The notes beneath the pieces were generated by a model that was given only the letters and a program-made list of their open reading frames with translations, was not told the origin of the DNA and searched no databases. Position numbers and translations under genes: made by a program. A DNA stretch of 64,000 nucleotides from Peromyscus leucopus (lineage: Eukaryota; Chordata; Mammalia; Rodentia; Cricetidae): positions 29,719,994-29,783,993 of the forward strand of contig NC_051072.1 in assembly GCF_004664715.2 (NCBI RefSeq), in the 5' to 3' direction. Shown piece after piece: positions 33,131 to 44,179 of the stretch. Positions within the stretch are counted from its first letter, which is position 1; each line of letters begins with the position of its first letter.

Positions 33131-33461
33131 TTTTATATAAAGAAATTGTGTTTATTATATAGTAACTGAGATATTATTTAATATTTTTTTGAGAATTTTT
33201 TTTATTTTATAACTTAATTTAATTTTACATATCAGCCACGGATTCCTTGTTCTCCCCCTCTCTACTGGCAATGGTCAAGAGACAGCCCGAACTGACCTAC
33301 TCTGGTGATAGGATGGCCAAACACCCAATTGTCGTGCTAGAAACCCCATCCAATGACTGAGGGAACCGGATGCAGAGATCCATGGCCAGGCCCCAGGTGG
33401 AGCTCCAGGAGTCCAATTGGCGAGAAAGAGGAGGGTTTGTATAAGCAAGAATTGTTGAGAC
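33131..33461 (-). mobile_element. L1 3' end with 5' inversion and candidate 3' transduction
   Basis: Between TSD copies at 33113-33130 and 33462-33480 (CAGTTTTGGTGTGCTTTT against CAGTTTTGGTGTACTTTT). Right of the left TSD come a T-run, about 50 bp of non-L1 sequence, a second T-rich run, then reversed cricetid L1 3'UTR (TAATTTTACATATCAGCC...) to about 33265. After that the sequence switches to the sense L1 orientation (AACTGACCTACTCTGGTGAT ... GAGAATTGTTGAG shape) to 33461. Confidence 0.75.
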
Positions 33462-33654
33462 CAGTTTTGGTGTACTTTTATACATGAATAAAACAAAGAA
33501 AGCAATGATCTAAGGAAGGTTGTTTGAGTTCAGAAAAACATGATCAGAAAAAAAAATGTAAATAAATGTCAATAAGCACACACTAAATATTAACAGAGCA
33601 GCGTTTTCACAGAACTTTCTCAGGACAGACTAATTTAAACACAGTTGCTTGGCA

Positions 33655-34760
33655 CATACTATAGATTTTATCTGGGAAACGTGAAAGCCAGGCAGAAGGC
33701 CATATCCAGATTCAGGGTACACTGACCAGATTGGGTCCTACAGCTATGTTCTGACATCCAGCAAGAATAAATATATTTCATAAATTAGAAAAGTTGAGGT
33801 GGTGCCTATGTCCCTATATTCTGGTCTCTTTGGGACAGGGAAAACATTCCACAGGCTACTGAAAGAGAAAAGTGGACACCAACTCAGCCACAAAACCTTT
33901 GACCTACAATCTGTCCTGCCTACAAAATATGCTAGGACATTGGTGGCACAGAACTTGTAGTAGTAGCCAACCAATATCCAATCTGATTTAAGGCCCACTC
34001 CATGAGAAGGAACCCTTACCTGACACTGTTTGTATAACCAAGAACCTGAGATTAGATAGTTCAGAGAGCTAGGGTAAAACCAAACACGACCAGTCTTAAC
34101 AACATCAATAAGATGATTCCTAATGATATTCTGCTATAGTCATAGATCAATGCCTTACCCAGTCATCATCAGAGAGGCTTCTTCCAGCAGTGTATGGGAA
34201 TAGATGCAGAGACCCGCAGCCAGACATTATGTGGAGAGAGAGCCTACATTGAATGTCTCTGTCAAATTTCTCCCTTCAGAGCACAGAGGAAGAGGAGATG
34301 GAAAGATTCTAAGAGCCAGAGGGGATGGAGAACACCAGGAGAACATGGCCCTCTGAGTCAACTCACCTAGGTGCATTTGAGCTCACAGAGACTGAAGCAG
34401 CAAACAAAGAGCCTACATGGGTCTGCATCAGGTCTTCTGTGTATGTATTGTAGCTATTAGCTTACTATTTTATAGGACTCCTGACTATGGGAATGAGTCT
34501 CTGTCTCTATTCCCTGCTCTTGGGGACTTTTCCTCCTGCTGGGTTGCTGTGTCCAACTTCAACATGAAATTTTTTTGCTTCATTTTATTATATTTTCTTT
34601 TGTCATATTTGATTGTTATCTCTGAGAAGAATGTTCTTTTCTGATGAGAGACAGAAAGGGAGTGAATCTGGAGGGGAAGGGAGATGGAGAGGAACTGGGA
34701 GGACTAGAGGGAGGATAATCAGGATATATCGTTTGAGAAAAGAACCTATTTTCAATAAAA
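33655..34760 (+). mobile_element. L1 3'UTR, rodent type
   Basis: GGTGGTGCCTATGTCCCTAT, CTTTGACCTACAATCTGTCC, GATGATTCCTAATGATATTC, CATCATCAGAGAGGCTTCTT and GCAGAGACCCGCAGCC in order, ending with a G-rich tract and AATAAAATTTAAAA. Same type as the reversed copy at 10785-12680. Confidence 0.85.
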
Positions 34761-34784
34761 TTTAAAACAATTTTCATTTCTAAA

Positions 34785-34981
34785 TATATGTTTATGTGTG
34801 TGGGTATGTGCACATGAGTTCAGGAGCCAGAGAAAGCCAGAAGAAGGTATCAATTATCAAATGCCCGAGAGCTGAAATTACTGGAGGTTGTTAGCCACCT
34901 AACATAGGTGCTGGGAATGAACTTGGGTCCTCTGCAAGAACAGTACATGGTCTTAACCAGTGAGCCATCTCTCCAGGCTCT
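34785..34981 (-). mobile_element. B3 SINE
   Basis: Reversed B3: GTGTGTGGGTATGTGCACAT, TAGGTGCTGGGAATGAACTT and head GAGCCATCTCTCCAGGC. Confidence 0.75.
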
Positions 34982-35642
34982 GAGGACCTCCCCCTCCCCA
35001 GTCTTCCTATTGTTATTGGCTTGTTCAGACTTTACATTTTTCTTCTTAAATCTTGGTAGTTTTATTTTTCTGAGAATTTATTCTTTTCCTTTAGGCTATC
35101 AAGTTTGTTGGCATATAAATTCTCATACTTTTCACTTAGTGGTCTTCATTTCTGAGGTATCTGCTTTAAGGTCTTTGCCTTCATTTAAAATTTAGATTAT
35201 CTGAGTCTTGTTTTTTTTTTGCTTAATCTATTTAGATGATTATCAGTTTAATGTACTTTATTAAAATCCAGTGATTAGTTACATTGATATTTCTATGACT
35301 TTCCTTGTCTCTCTTGGAAATATTTCTGTTTTGATTTTTATTACTACCTGCCTGTTGTTAAGCTTGCCTCACATTTGGATCTGCATCTTGCTCCCATTCC
35401 TTTATCACGATGTTAGGATACTTATTTAGGATCTTCTTCCTTTTAAATGTAGACATGGATTTCTATACACTTCCCTGTTGGAGTTGCTTTTTCAGTATCC
35501 AAAGGTTTCAGTGAATCATGTTTCCTTTGTAGTTTGTTTAATGATATCTACATGTTTTGCTTTTGATTTATTGTTTGACTCATTTTCTGTTCAGGAGCAT
35601 ATCGTTTAATTTCTATGTCCCTGTGAAATTTTCAAGATTCTA

Positions 35643-36682
35643 TGTGGTAATATTTTATTTGTGCTGAAATGTGGTGATATTTTATTTGTATGTTAATAAA
35701 TAAAGCTTGCCTGGAGATCAGGGGGAAAAGGCCAGCCATTTTAAGTAAGAAGTCAGGCAGCACATGCCCTTGATCCTATCTATCACTTAGCAGGCAGGGT
35801 CTCTGGGTGTTCAAGGCCAACTAGGGAACAGAGCCAAGCGTGGTGACACACACTTTTAATCCCAGTACCAACCATAGAGACCTGGAGGTTTGTACAGACA
35901 GACAGAAAGTGACAGAGCTGTGTAGGAAGAGGAAGTGAGATAGCTGGGCTAAGATAGCCAATGAGAGGGCAGAACAGCAAGGTAATAGAGGCATGAGTAG
36001 ACAGGAAGTTGTGGTGGTATTGTGTTCCCCAAAATATTGTGCACCCTAATCAACTTATCTGGAGTCAAAGACAGAACAGCCACTAGATACAAAGGCTAGA
36101 AAATGGTGGCACTCACACCTTTAATCCTAGCATTTCAGAGGTAGAAATCCCTCTAGATCTCTGTGAGTTCAAGGCCACATTGGAAACAGCCAAGCATGGT
36201 GACTCACACCTTTAATCCCAGAAAGCGAGCCTTTAATCCCAGGGAGTGATGGCAGAAAGCAGAAAGATATATAAGGCATGAGGACCAGAAACTAGAAGCA
36301 TTCAGCTGTTTAAGCTTTTAGCTGGTTAAGCTTCAGGCTTTTGAGCAGCAGTTTAGCTGAGAGCCATTGGGATGAGGACACAGAAGCTTCCAGTCTGAGG
36401 AAACAAGACCAGCTGAGAAGTTGGCCAGGTGAGGTTAGCTGTGGCTTGTTCTGGGTTCTCTGATCTTCCAGCATTTCACCCCAATAACTGGCCTCAGGTT
36501 TGATTTTATTAATAAGAACTGTTAAGATTCCTGCTACAGGAAGTGATTTGCTTTTGGAAGCTGCAGAGCTGGTGAGGTAAGGTTGGATAGCGGCTTCCCT
36601 ATTTCCCTGATCTAAGGCTTTCACCCCTATATTTGGCTCCTTGTTTTTTTATTTAATAAGACCATTTAGAAATTCTTCTACA
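35643..36682. mobile_element. class II-type LTR, family B, interrupted by LTR family A
   Basis: Starts TGTGGTAATATTTTATTTGT and ends AATTCTTCTACA, with a 6-bp TSD one base apart (ATTCTA 35637-35642, ATTCTG 36683-36688). Contains a B1-like AGCGTGGTGACACACAC segment. Interrupted at 36010-36538; the remaining LTR is about 505 bp after removing the insert and one TSD copy. Confidence 0.85.
36010..36538 (+). mobile_element. class II-type LTR, family A, nested
   Basis: TGTGGTGGTATTGTGTTCC start and GATTCCTGCTACA end; perfect 6-bp TSD GGAAGT at 36004-36009 and 36539-36544. Contains two B1-like heads (TGGCACTCACACCTTTAATC, TGGTGACTCACACCTTTAAT). Same family as 8743-9227. The 104-codon minus frame here is non-coding LTR. 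Confidence 0.88.
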
Positions 36683-36727
36683 ATTCTGTGATGGAATTCT
36701 TTTGTTTCATACCATTGAAAATAGTAA

Positions 36728-36838
36728 TATATATATATATATATATTATTATATTTTTATTTTTTTTTTTTTGGTTTTTTGAGACAGGGTTTCTCTGTGT
36801 AGCTTTGCGCCTTTCCTGGAACTCACTTGGTAGCCCAG
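36728..36838 (-). mobile_element. 5'-truncated B1 preceded by (TA)n
   Basis: A (TA)n run at 36728-36746, then a T-run and reversed B1 3' part (TTGAGACAGGGTTTCTCTGT, GCGCCTTTCCTGGAACTC) ending abruptly at AGCCCAGG; the 5' half of the B1 is missing. Confidence 0.8.
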
Positions 36839-37424
36839 GAATCATCCTAAAATTAGATAAGATGGTTGTATGGTTTAATGTATGCTTTACACTGGAGAAA
36901 ACTACTTCTTCTACCCACAAGAAATAATGTGGGTTTTGCCACCATGGATGGAAAACCCTTTGTATATCTGTGAGGTATATTTACTCAATGTGAAATTCAA
37001 GTTTAGTGTGTTTTCTTATTAATTTTAAGCCAGGTTGATGTATCTGTTTTTCAGAGCCAGGTATTGAAGTCCCCTACCTATTGTGTTGATATTTCTCCCT
37101 TCATACACATTAATATTTTCTGTATGTTCTTAGCTTGCCCAATTTTGGATATGTATATAACAGTTATGCTCTCTTGATTGATTAATTCCTCTAAGGTAGA
37201 TGATTGACAGCCAGACAGCTTTGACTTGGCATCTATTTTATTTACTAAATATTGTCATTATTTAGTGACATTACTTTTCAAATATTCTTTTTTATGGTAT
37301 TGTTTTTAAATATTACGATATAATTACAAAATTTCTCCCTTCCTTTTCTTCCCTCCAAACCCCTCCACAGATCCTTACTGCTCTCCTTCAAATTTTTGAC
37401 CTCTTTTTTCATTGTTAAAACATA

Positions 37425-37475
37425 TGTATGTATATATATATATACATATACATACATATATATATATATATTCAT
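37425..37475. repeat. (TA)/(TATG)-rich tract
   Basis: Alternating TATATA and ACATACATA motifs. Confidence 0.85.
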
Positions 37476-38000
37476 ATTCCTAAGTATAACCTGTTCAGTC
37501 CATGCTACTTGTATGATGTTTTCAGGGCTGACCAATTGGCAAGTATCTTCTACTACTTTACTTTTAGCTTATATATTTTCTTAAATGTAATAGACATCTT
37601 ATATTTGGATCTTGTCTTTTTAATTAAGCCAATCTTTTGATTGGAGAATTTATTACACCCATAGTCAAGGTTTTATTGATAGATAAGGAATTACTACTGC
37701 TCTTTTGTTATCTATTTTTGATTGTTTTACAGAACAAAGATTCTTTGTGCTCATTATATGTTTTTATTTCATCATTTTCTATAGTGATAACCTTTGGTTA
37801 TGCTATTTTTATTACTTGTGTTTTTGCTGTTTTTTTGCTCTGAGATTTTCATGATATTTATAGAAAAATTTTCACAGTTTTAACAATTTTGAGCTCATGA
37901 CAACTTCTGATACATAGAAAAACATCGCATTCTATTCTCCCCACACAATTTATATTTTTGATGTGACAATTTTTATTTTGTGTGTGGGATATTCCTTAAC

Positions 38001-39008
38001 AACTTGATAAAGCTTTGATAATTTTTGTCATTTTGTTTTTATGTTGTTGTTTATTATTATTGCTTGTCTCATTTTTTCAAACTCTATAACTAGATTTTCT
38101 AGGTTTCGGACAAGCCTCAGTGTTATTTTTCAGCTCTTTGCTGTGTAGTAATGTTGTTCTGATCAGGCAGGAAACATTTTTTTTTTTTAAATTGATTTCC
38201 TAAGTGGAGAAAGGATCATTTTTTTCTCTTGCTGACTGGCTCTGCACATGACTTAGACTACTCAATAATTGGTGACCAAAATTTCCCTTTTGGAATAAAG
38301 AGTGCAGGCAGAGTTTTGTCTGAGATCTCAGATCCAAGAATGAGAGGAATTATAGAACGAAAGTTGGTCGGATGAAATTATTCAACTCATCATTGTTAGT
38401 TTATGTATTTTATAAACAGTTTTTCCTTAACATTTTCCTCTCACAAAACACACGATCCTTTCCAATTTCAACCCCCTAATGCACTGCACGAAACAAATTC
38501 CTCATAACACAAAGCATTCCAAAAATTGCTAAAAAGTATTAGGCGTAATAGGAAGATTGAACTTATACATTCTTAATTGCATACAATCAAATGTATATAC
38601 TGTATGAAACTAACCTAATTTTGTTTGGACAAGTTGGGGTAACTGGCACGCTATGGGACATAACCACAGATTACAAGGCTTATGAGTGCGCCTTTCTCTG
38701 GAGTAGAACACTTTCTGGAACACTCTCTCTTTTTAAAATTAGCAATGCAAGTCAAATTATCACGGGCAAATAGTTGTGGTGTAACATAAATCCACAGTAT
38801 TAAGCATTAATATTTTACTCATTTTCTTCCCCTCTGAACTTAGTCTTTTTTTTTTTTTTTTCCTTTGAGTTGAATTTTGCTGATGTGGTAATTTTGCACT
38901 AAAAGAGAAAGGAGTTGTTACTCTTGCTAGTTTCTTTTTAATTGGTGTTTTACAAAAATCTGTGTGTGCCTGTGTGTCTGTATGTCTGTGTGATTATGTG
39001 CATATGCA

Positions 39009-39009
<1 letters not shown>
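38001..39009. other. no recognised feature
   Basis: AT-rich, with T-runs near 38180 and 38850; no recognised gene or repeat. Confidence 0.3.

Positions 39010-39053
<44 letters not shown>
39010..39053. repeat. (TG)n microsatellite
   Basis: Uninterrupted TG run, the usual lead of the SINE that follows. Confidence 0.97.
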
Positions 39054-39056
<3 letters not shown>

Positions 39057-39312
39057 CCAGACGTTAACCTTGGATATTATTCCCAAAGAGACATCCGTTT
39101 TGTTGTTTGGGACAATGTCACTGGGACCCAGGGCTGCCTAATTGGGTTAGGCTGTCTGGCCTCAGGCCCCTGAATGCTAAGGATACATTTGTGGCTGCTT
39201 CTACAGTGCAGGGCTGCTGGTGTGAGCCACTACACTTGACTTGTTATGTAGATCCTGATGGTAAAACTCAGGTCTACACACTTTCACAGCAACACTTTAC
39301 CAACTAATCTGT
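39054..39312 (-). mobile_element. B4-type composite SINE
   Basis: TATTCCCAAAGAGACATCC, TGGTGTGAGCCACTACACTT (reversed B1 part) then AACTCAGGTCTACACACTTT, CACTTTACCAACTAA (reversed ID part). The order fits a B4 element, itself a B1/ID fusion. Confidence 0.65.
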
Positions 39313-39559
39313 ATCTGTATCTTGAATCTCCAAGTAGTAGCAAAATCCTACTTTCTCAAGTATTTGACTCTTACTTGTATTTATTGAAAGCACTGTTAAC
39401 AACAGATTACTCAGGGAAGGTTTTGAATATATCAGTATGTCAAACCAGATAGATCGTCATGAGTTGGGGAATCGAAATTGCAATGTTCCATCTTTCAGAG
39501 AAAGGACTTTATTCTTACACTATCATATCTAAGTTACTTTATGAAGAACATGGTCATGA

Positions 39560-39735
39560 TTCTAAGTGTGAACTTGGGAGTTACATTGCTGCTAAGGCTT
39601 GAATCTTGGCTTTGCAGGTCTCTGGTAATATGACTTATACAAATCAGTTAACCAATTAGTCATAGCTGAGATATAGTGTTGTTGCATTAAATGAAATAAT
39701 ATTGTTAAATGTTTAGTTCAATAATGGACAGAGTA
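39560..39735 (+). mobile_element. MIR SINE
   Basis: GTGTGAACTTGGGAGTTACA, TAAATGAAATAATATTGTTA and TTCAATAATGGACAG follow forward MIR order. Confidence 0.6.
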
Positions 39736-39836
39736 CCACTTAATGAATTAAAAGGAAAGGTGTATGCTCCATTCTACTGTCCTTGTTACATCTTGATGAA
39801 GATGAAGGTAGTTTAAGATCTACATCAAAGAGGCTT

Positions 39837-39938
39837 TGTCTTAATTAGGATTTCTATTCCTGTGAATAGACCCCACTACCACAGCAACTCTTATAAAGGA
39901 AAACATTTAATTAGGTGGCTTACAGTTCAGAGGTTTAG

Positions 39939-39975
<37 letters not shown>

Positions 39976-40234
39976 CCATGGTGCAACCTGGTGGCGTGCA
40001 GGCAGACAGGGTCCTGGAGAGGGAGCTGAGAGTCCTACATCTTGACCTGCAGGCAACAGGAAGTGGTCTCAGATACTGGGTATGATTTGAGCATGTATGA
40101 GACTTCAAAGCCCACCCCCACAGTGACACACTTCCTCCAACAGAGCCATGCTACTCCAACAAAGCCACACCTCCCAACAGTGCCAATTTTTTTTAAATGA
40201 AATTATGGGGGCCAATTACATTCAAACTATCACA
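39837..40234 (-). mobile_element. MaLR-type LTR with internal (ATC)n
   Basis: TGTCTTAATTAGGATTTCTA start, CAACTCTTATAAAGGAAAAC, TCAAAGCCCACCCCCACAGT, CCAACAAAGCCACACCTC and ACTATCACA end. 5-bp TSD GGCTT / GGCCT (39832-39836, 40235-40239), one base apart. An (ATC)12 expansion lies at 39939-39975. Confidence 0.82.
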
Positions 40235-40239
40235 GGCCT

Positions 40240-41150
40240 TAAATTGCATTAAGGATGGAGGGAGGAAGCCATGCTGGGAAGACCCAGGTCTGGTAGGATT
40301 CACAGTTCTACCATTCTCATGCAAATTACAAGTCTCCCCACCACCTGAGGAAATTAGCTACCTTTATCTTCTACAAAGTTTCTTTGATTTTGAACAAGGT
40401 AAGGAGTGGGATCCCACAGAACTTGAGGGGGAGGTAACCATTTCAATTTAATGACATGAAGAAACTTGCCAGAGCAGAAAATAGAGTAAAATCATAACAA
40501 GCTGACATTTAGGCTATAATAATTAATGCTAATCTCTTTGTTAATATTCTGCTTTATGGAGACTCCAGCCCTTTCCCATTTCATGGAGCAACTATTGCAA
40601 ACTAATTAACTATCTCTACTGACTGAAACTCAAATCTGTATGCAGACTATAAATATTTATGAATAGGAGATAATGAGCCTGGATGTCTTTTCAATAATTT
40701 TGGACTTAGGAAAACAAGAAGCAATTTATATAAGTTGACATTCACTTTTCCAAGATTCCTTTTGGCACTACAGCACAAAATGAAAGGAATACCACATAGA
40801 TGTTTTCCTTAGTGTTGTCATTGGTCTCTAAGAACAGTGCATTCACGTCCAGGGAGACCACAAACAGTAAAATGAAATAATATAAGTAACATAAAGAGTC
40901 CTTAGGACCATTGTGAAATTATCTGTCTTCATAAAGAATTTAACGGTCTCTGCTTGTGGAAAGCATTTAGTAGCATAAAGGGCTAATGTAAAATTAAGTG
41001 TGTGCTAGAGCCAATCCAGGCAAAAATGCCTCCAAGTAGAACTCTCTTGAAAGACCCCGAATCTACATGGGCTGTGTTTTTCTTTTTAATTTGTTTTGTG
41101 CATTCATTTATTCACCATCTATTTATGTAGCATCTACTCATGCAATGCAG
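40240..41150. other. AT-rich sequence, possible conserved non-coding DNA
   Basis: No repeat or gene recognised. The part at 40490-40690 is rich in TAAT motifs (ATAATTAATGCTAAT, AACTAATTAAC) and free of simple repeats. Confidence 0.3.
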
Positions 41151-41154
41151 GGTC

Positions 41155-41318
41155 TTTTTTTTCTTTTTTTGGTTTTTCGAGACAGGGTTTCTCTGCGTAG
41201 TTTTGCGCCTTTCCTGGAGCTCACTTGGTAGCCCAGGCTGGCCTCGAACTCACAGCGATGCGCCTAGCTCTGCCTCCCGAGTGCTGGGATTAAAGGCGTG
41301 CACCACCACCGCCCGGCT
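41155..41318 (-). mobile_element. young B1 SINE, cricetid type
   Basis: Full-length reversed B1 with many CpGs kept: TCGAGACAGGGTTTCTCTGC, TTGCGCCTTTCCTGGAGC, GCCTCCCGAGTGCTGGGATT and ACCACCGCCCGGC. The TTTGCGCCTTTCC variant is the cricetid-like signature. Confidence 0.92.
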
Positions 41319-41359
41319 AAGGGATAACTTTTATAACTAGGATTTATTATTTTTAATTA

Positions 41360-41530
41360 TGTGTGTGTGTGTGTGTGTGTCTGGGGTGGGGGAGGGGGGT
41401 GTCTGAATCCTCTGAAGCTGGAGTTACAGGTAAAGTTGTGGGCTACCTAACATATGTGCTGGGATTCGATCCTGGGTCCTGTGCGAGCACAGTCAGCACT
41501 TTTAACTGCTAAGTCATGCTTTCAGCCCCA
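41360..41530 (-). mobile_element. B3 SINE with (TG)n lead
   Basis: (TG)n at 41361-41379, GAAGCTGGAGTTACAGG, TGTGCTGGGATTCGATCCTG and head CATGCTTTCAGCCCC. Confidence 0.75.
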
Positions 41531-41700
41531 GGGGGATGACTTTTAATATAAAAATCTGAAGAGATGCCATTTAAACAGAGGTTTGGATAAAGCATAAGAA
41601 GGACTTTGGATAAAGCAATGAGAAGGACTTCCCAGGGAGGAGGTCAGATGGGAAAAAAATATCAGAAGCAAAGGTTGGTACTTGAAGGATTCTTGGTATT

Positions 41701-41913
41701 GCTTTTTCAAGATTTGTTTATTTTTATTTTATACGCGTGGGTGTTTTTTCCTGCATGTTTGTCTATGTGCACGGAGGCCAGAAAAGGATATCAGATCTCA
41801 TGGAACTGGAGTTACAGACGGTTGCTAGCTGCCCTGCAGTTGCCGGGAGTTGAACCTGGGCCCTTCTGAAAGTGCAGCCAAAGGCTTTTAAGGGCTGAAC
41901 ATCTTTCCAACCT
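41701..41913 (-). mobile_element. B3 SINE with 14-bp TSD
   Basis: TTTATTTTTATTTTATACGC, GGAACTGGAGTTACAGACGG, GGGAGTTGAACCTGGGC. TSD GGATTCTTGGTATT / GGATTCTTAGTATT at 41687-41700 and 41914-41927, one transition apart. Confidence 0.9.
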
Positions 41914-42119
41914 GGATTCTTAGTATTTGTGAGGAAGAGTAATGAAGAGAATGTAGTTAGAGGGCTGAGTGGGTATGGGCCGCCAGGGGGTGAATTTCAG
42001 AGAGCCTGTCAGTGGTCTAACTGCACAGGGTTTGGTGTGGTTCTGAGTGAACAGAAACTTCTGGAAGGTTCTGAGATGTGGGACACCATGCAAATGACTT
42101 CAGTATTTTCCTAATGCCG

Positions 42120-42618
42120 TGGATGAACAGAGAGTAAGTGACAACGGGTGGCCAGCCCTAATCTGTCATCTGTATAATGCAACCCCATACACCCAAGGTT
42201 CAGAGGGCAGTGTGGAGAAGACTCTGTGGAAGATGTAAGAGCCCGAGAGTCAGGGGTACCGCTGTGAGGTAGCGTCTTATGAACAGGATGGTGATGTTAC
42301 ATTTATGAACTCCCAATTGTATGATCACTCGCCCAAGACCTGAAAAGACTTTTATAATTTTTTAAAGCCAGCGTAGCAATGACTGGATTTCAGCATGGCA
42401 TTTGTGTACATACGAGCCATTACATTTTGGTATGATCTGTATGGCCTTCGTTTCCTTCTCATGTGCTCATCTGCTCATCTCTGGCTGGTTCCCCCCTCAT
42501 TTCAACTGTGGGTTTTCTTGTCATGTGCATCGTGCTACCTTCTGTTACCCCCCCCAAAGATGTCTTTTTCCCTTCTCATGACCCTCTTTCTGGTTTTCTG
42601 ACCTACACTTAAATATAA

Positions 42619-42660
<42 letters not shown>

Positions 42661-43920
42661 ATAGTGGTTAGTAGTTTTTGTTATATGGTTTTCTACTTGA
42701 AGACCCAGATAGAAATGGGAGTTGGATATTGACATCACCCCTATTATTGCATCAGTACCTATCTGACATTTTATGCCCATGTGTGTTTGTTTTATAAAAA
42801 TCAGTGTGCTGACATTTGGTGTGTGTGTGTGTGCTCGCAATTGCTAAATCATCTCAGTAACTCGTTCCTTTTACTTATATAAAGTGACCCGTTTTATCTC
42901 TTTGGCTAATATAAACATTCCCCCCCCTCCCAAAAAAAAAAAAAAGCTCTAAATATTGGAGTGAATTTTTTTCTCTGTCCTTGAAAATTGGAGAATTGCA
43001 ATTATTCTCACGGAGGTGCGTTGTTGAACTTTTGAGCTCTCGTCTTATTGTTTATGCTGGTGTTGGGTCTGTGCTGGGCAGACTGTGGGGTGTCCATCAG
43101 AGTTGTTAGCGCTTTCGTTTTCCTTCTTTGCATATGTGAGCCCTCTGCTGGCCACATTTAGCTCTGCAGCCTGTGAGCTCGGTAGGTTCATCCTTTCACG
43201 ATTCTTCAGGTCAGACTCCCTGGGGTGGTTAATGTTCCAGCGAAGGAGTTTCTCTCAAGTACTCGGGGAGTGGGAGAAAGCAACGGCGACTCTGAAATCT
43301 GTCCCGGTAGAGGATCTGTTTTCATGCTTTTAAGGCCTCCTGAGTATTAATCAGACCCCTGGAGGACAGGTGGATGTCCTGTGGCACCTGTAGCTGTCCA
43401 GTATGTTGGTGGTGTTTCCCAGCTCTGAGTGCTAGACTGTACTCTAGAGGCTGATCCACCCACTGACTTCAGACTCAAAGTTCGTGGACTCTACAGTTAC
43501 GTCCAGTCTCTGAAATATTGCCCCTGGCCATCGAAGATGAGGCTCCTTTCCTACCCTATTCCTGCCTGTGTCGAGCCTCCCCAAATCTTTACACTTTGAC
43601 TTATCAGCCTGCTCTCCGACTCCCCACAATTGCCTCCCTGGATGCTCCTTAACTTCAAAGCTGTAGCAGGCCACAGTGAGGCTCCCTGACCTGCCCTTGT
43701 TCCCTGGTTTGAGGTCTACAGGGTTGTCCAGTTTTTAATAATTGATTCTCTTTTAAGAAAGTGTCTGGCTGCATACCAATTACTTCTGAGAATACTACTG
43801 TGAAATGAGCAAGTACTGACTTCTGAATGGTGTCTGAGTGTACTTTCAGCTACATTGGGTGATCAAGCAGAAGAAGAGATGTATATGTTGTTAAAGATGG
43901 ACTTAATCCATTTGGACTAG
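42120..43920. other. unrecognised sequence with microsatellites
   Basis: (TG)n at 42620-42658 and 42820-42832, a C8/A13 patch at 42919-42945. The part at 43080-43700 is relatively GC-rich for this window and has open frames of 76-82 codons on both strands without a known domain. Confidence 0.3.
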
Positions 43921-43944
43921 AGTTGTTAGTTTTAAATTTTTTAA

Positions 43945-44170
43945 ATTAAAAATGTATATATGTATATATATGTATATATATATATGTATATGCATGTGTG
44001 TCTGTGTGTGGGTATGTGAACATGAGTCCTGTGTTCTCAGGGGCCAGAAAAGGGTGTTGGATGCCCTGGAACTGGAGTTACAGGTGGCTGTGTAGGTGCT
44101 AGGGATGGAATTGGGGTCCTCCGAAAGAGCAATGCCTGCTTTTAGCGACTGAGCCATCCCTGTAGACCCA
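43945..44170 (-). mobile_element. B3 SINE with (TATG)n lead
   Basis: TATATATG repeats, then GTATGTGAACATGAGTCC, GGAACTGGAGTTACAGGTGG, head CTGAGCCATCCCTGTAGACC. Confidence 0.75.
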
Positions 44171-44179
44171 GGTTCAGAT

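Larger units (their letters stand above)
34985..38000 (-). mobile_element. old L1 ORF2 region, reversed, interrupted by nested LTRs
   Basis: AGTTTGTTGGCATATAAATT, TTCAGGAGCATATCGTTTAA and GAAGTCCCCTACCTATTGTG are reversed ORF2 phrases flanking the LTR at 35643-36682. A truncated B1 and a (TA)n run follow. The right boundary is uncertain because similarity fades after about 37250. Confidence 0.65.

Noticed and set aside
36310..36624. 104-codon minus frame
   Set aside because: Lies wholly in the two nested LTRs.
35643..36682. a provirus with two LTRs
   Set aside because: The two LTR parts are one LTR split by a different LTR. There is no internal coding region, and the TSDs show nesting.
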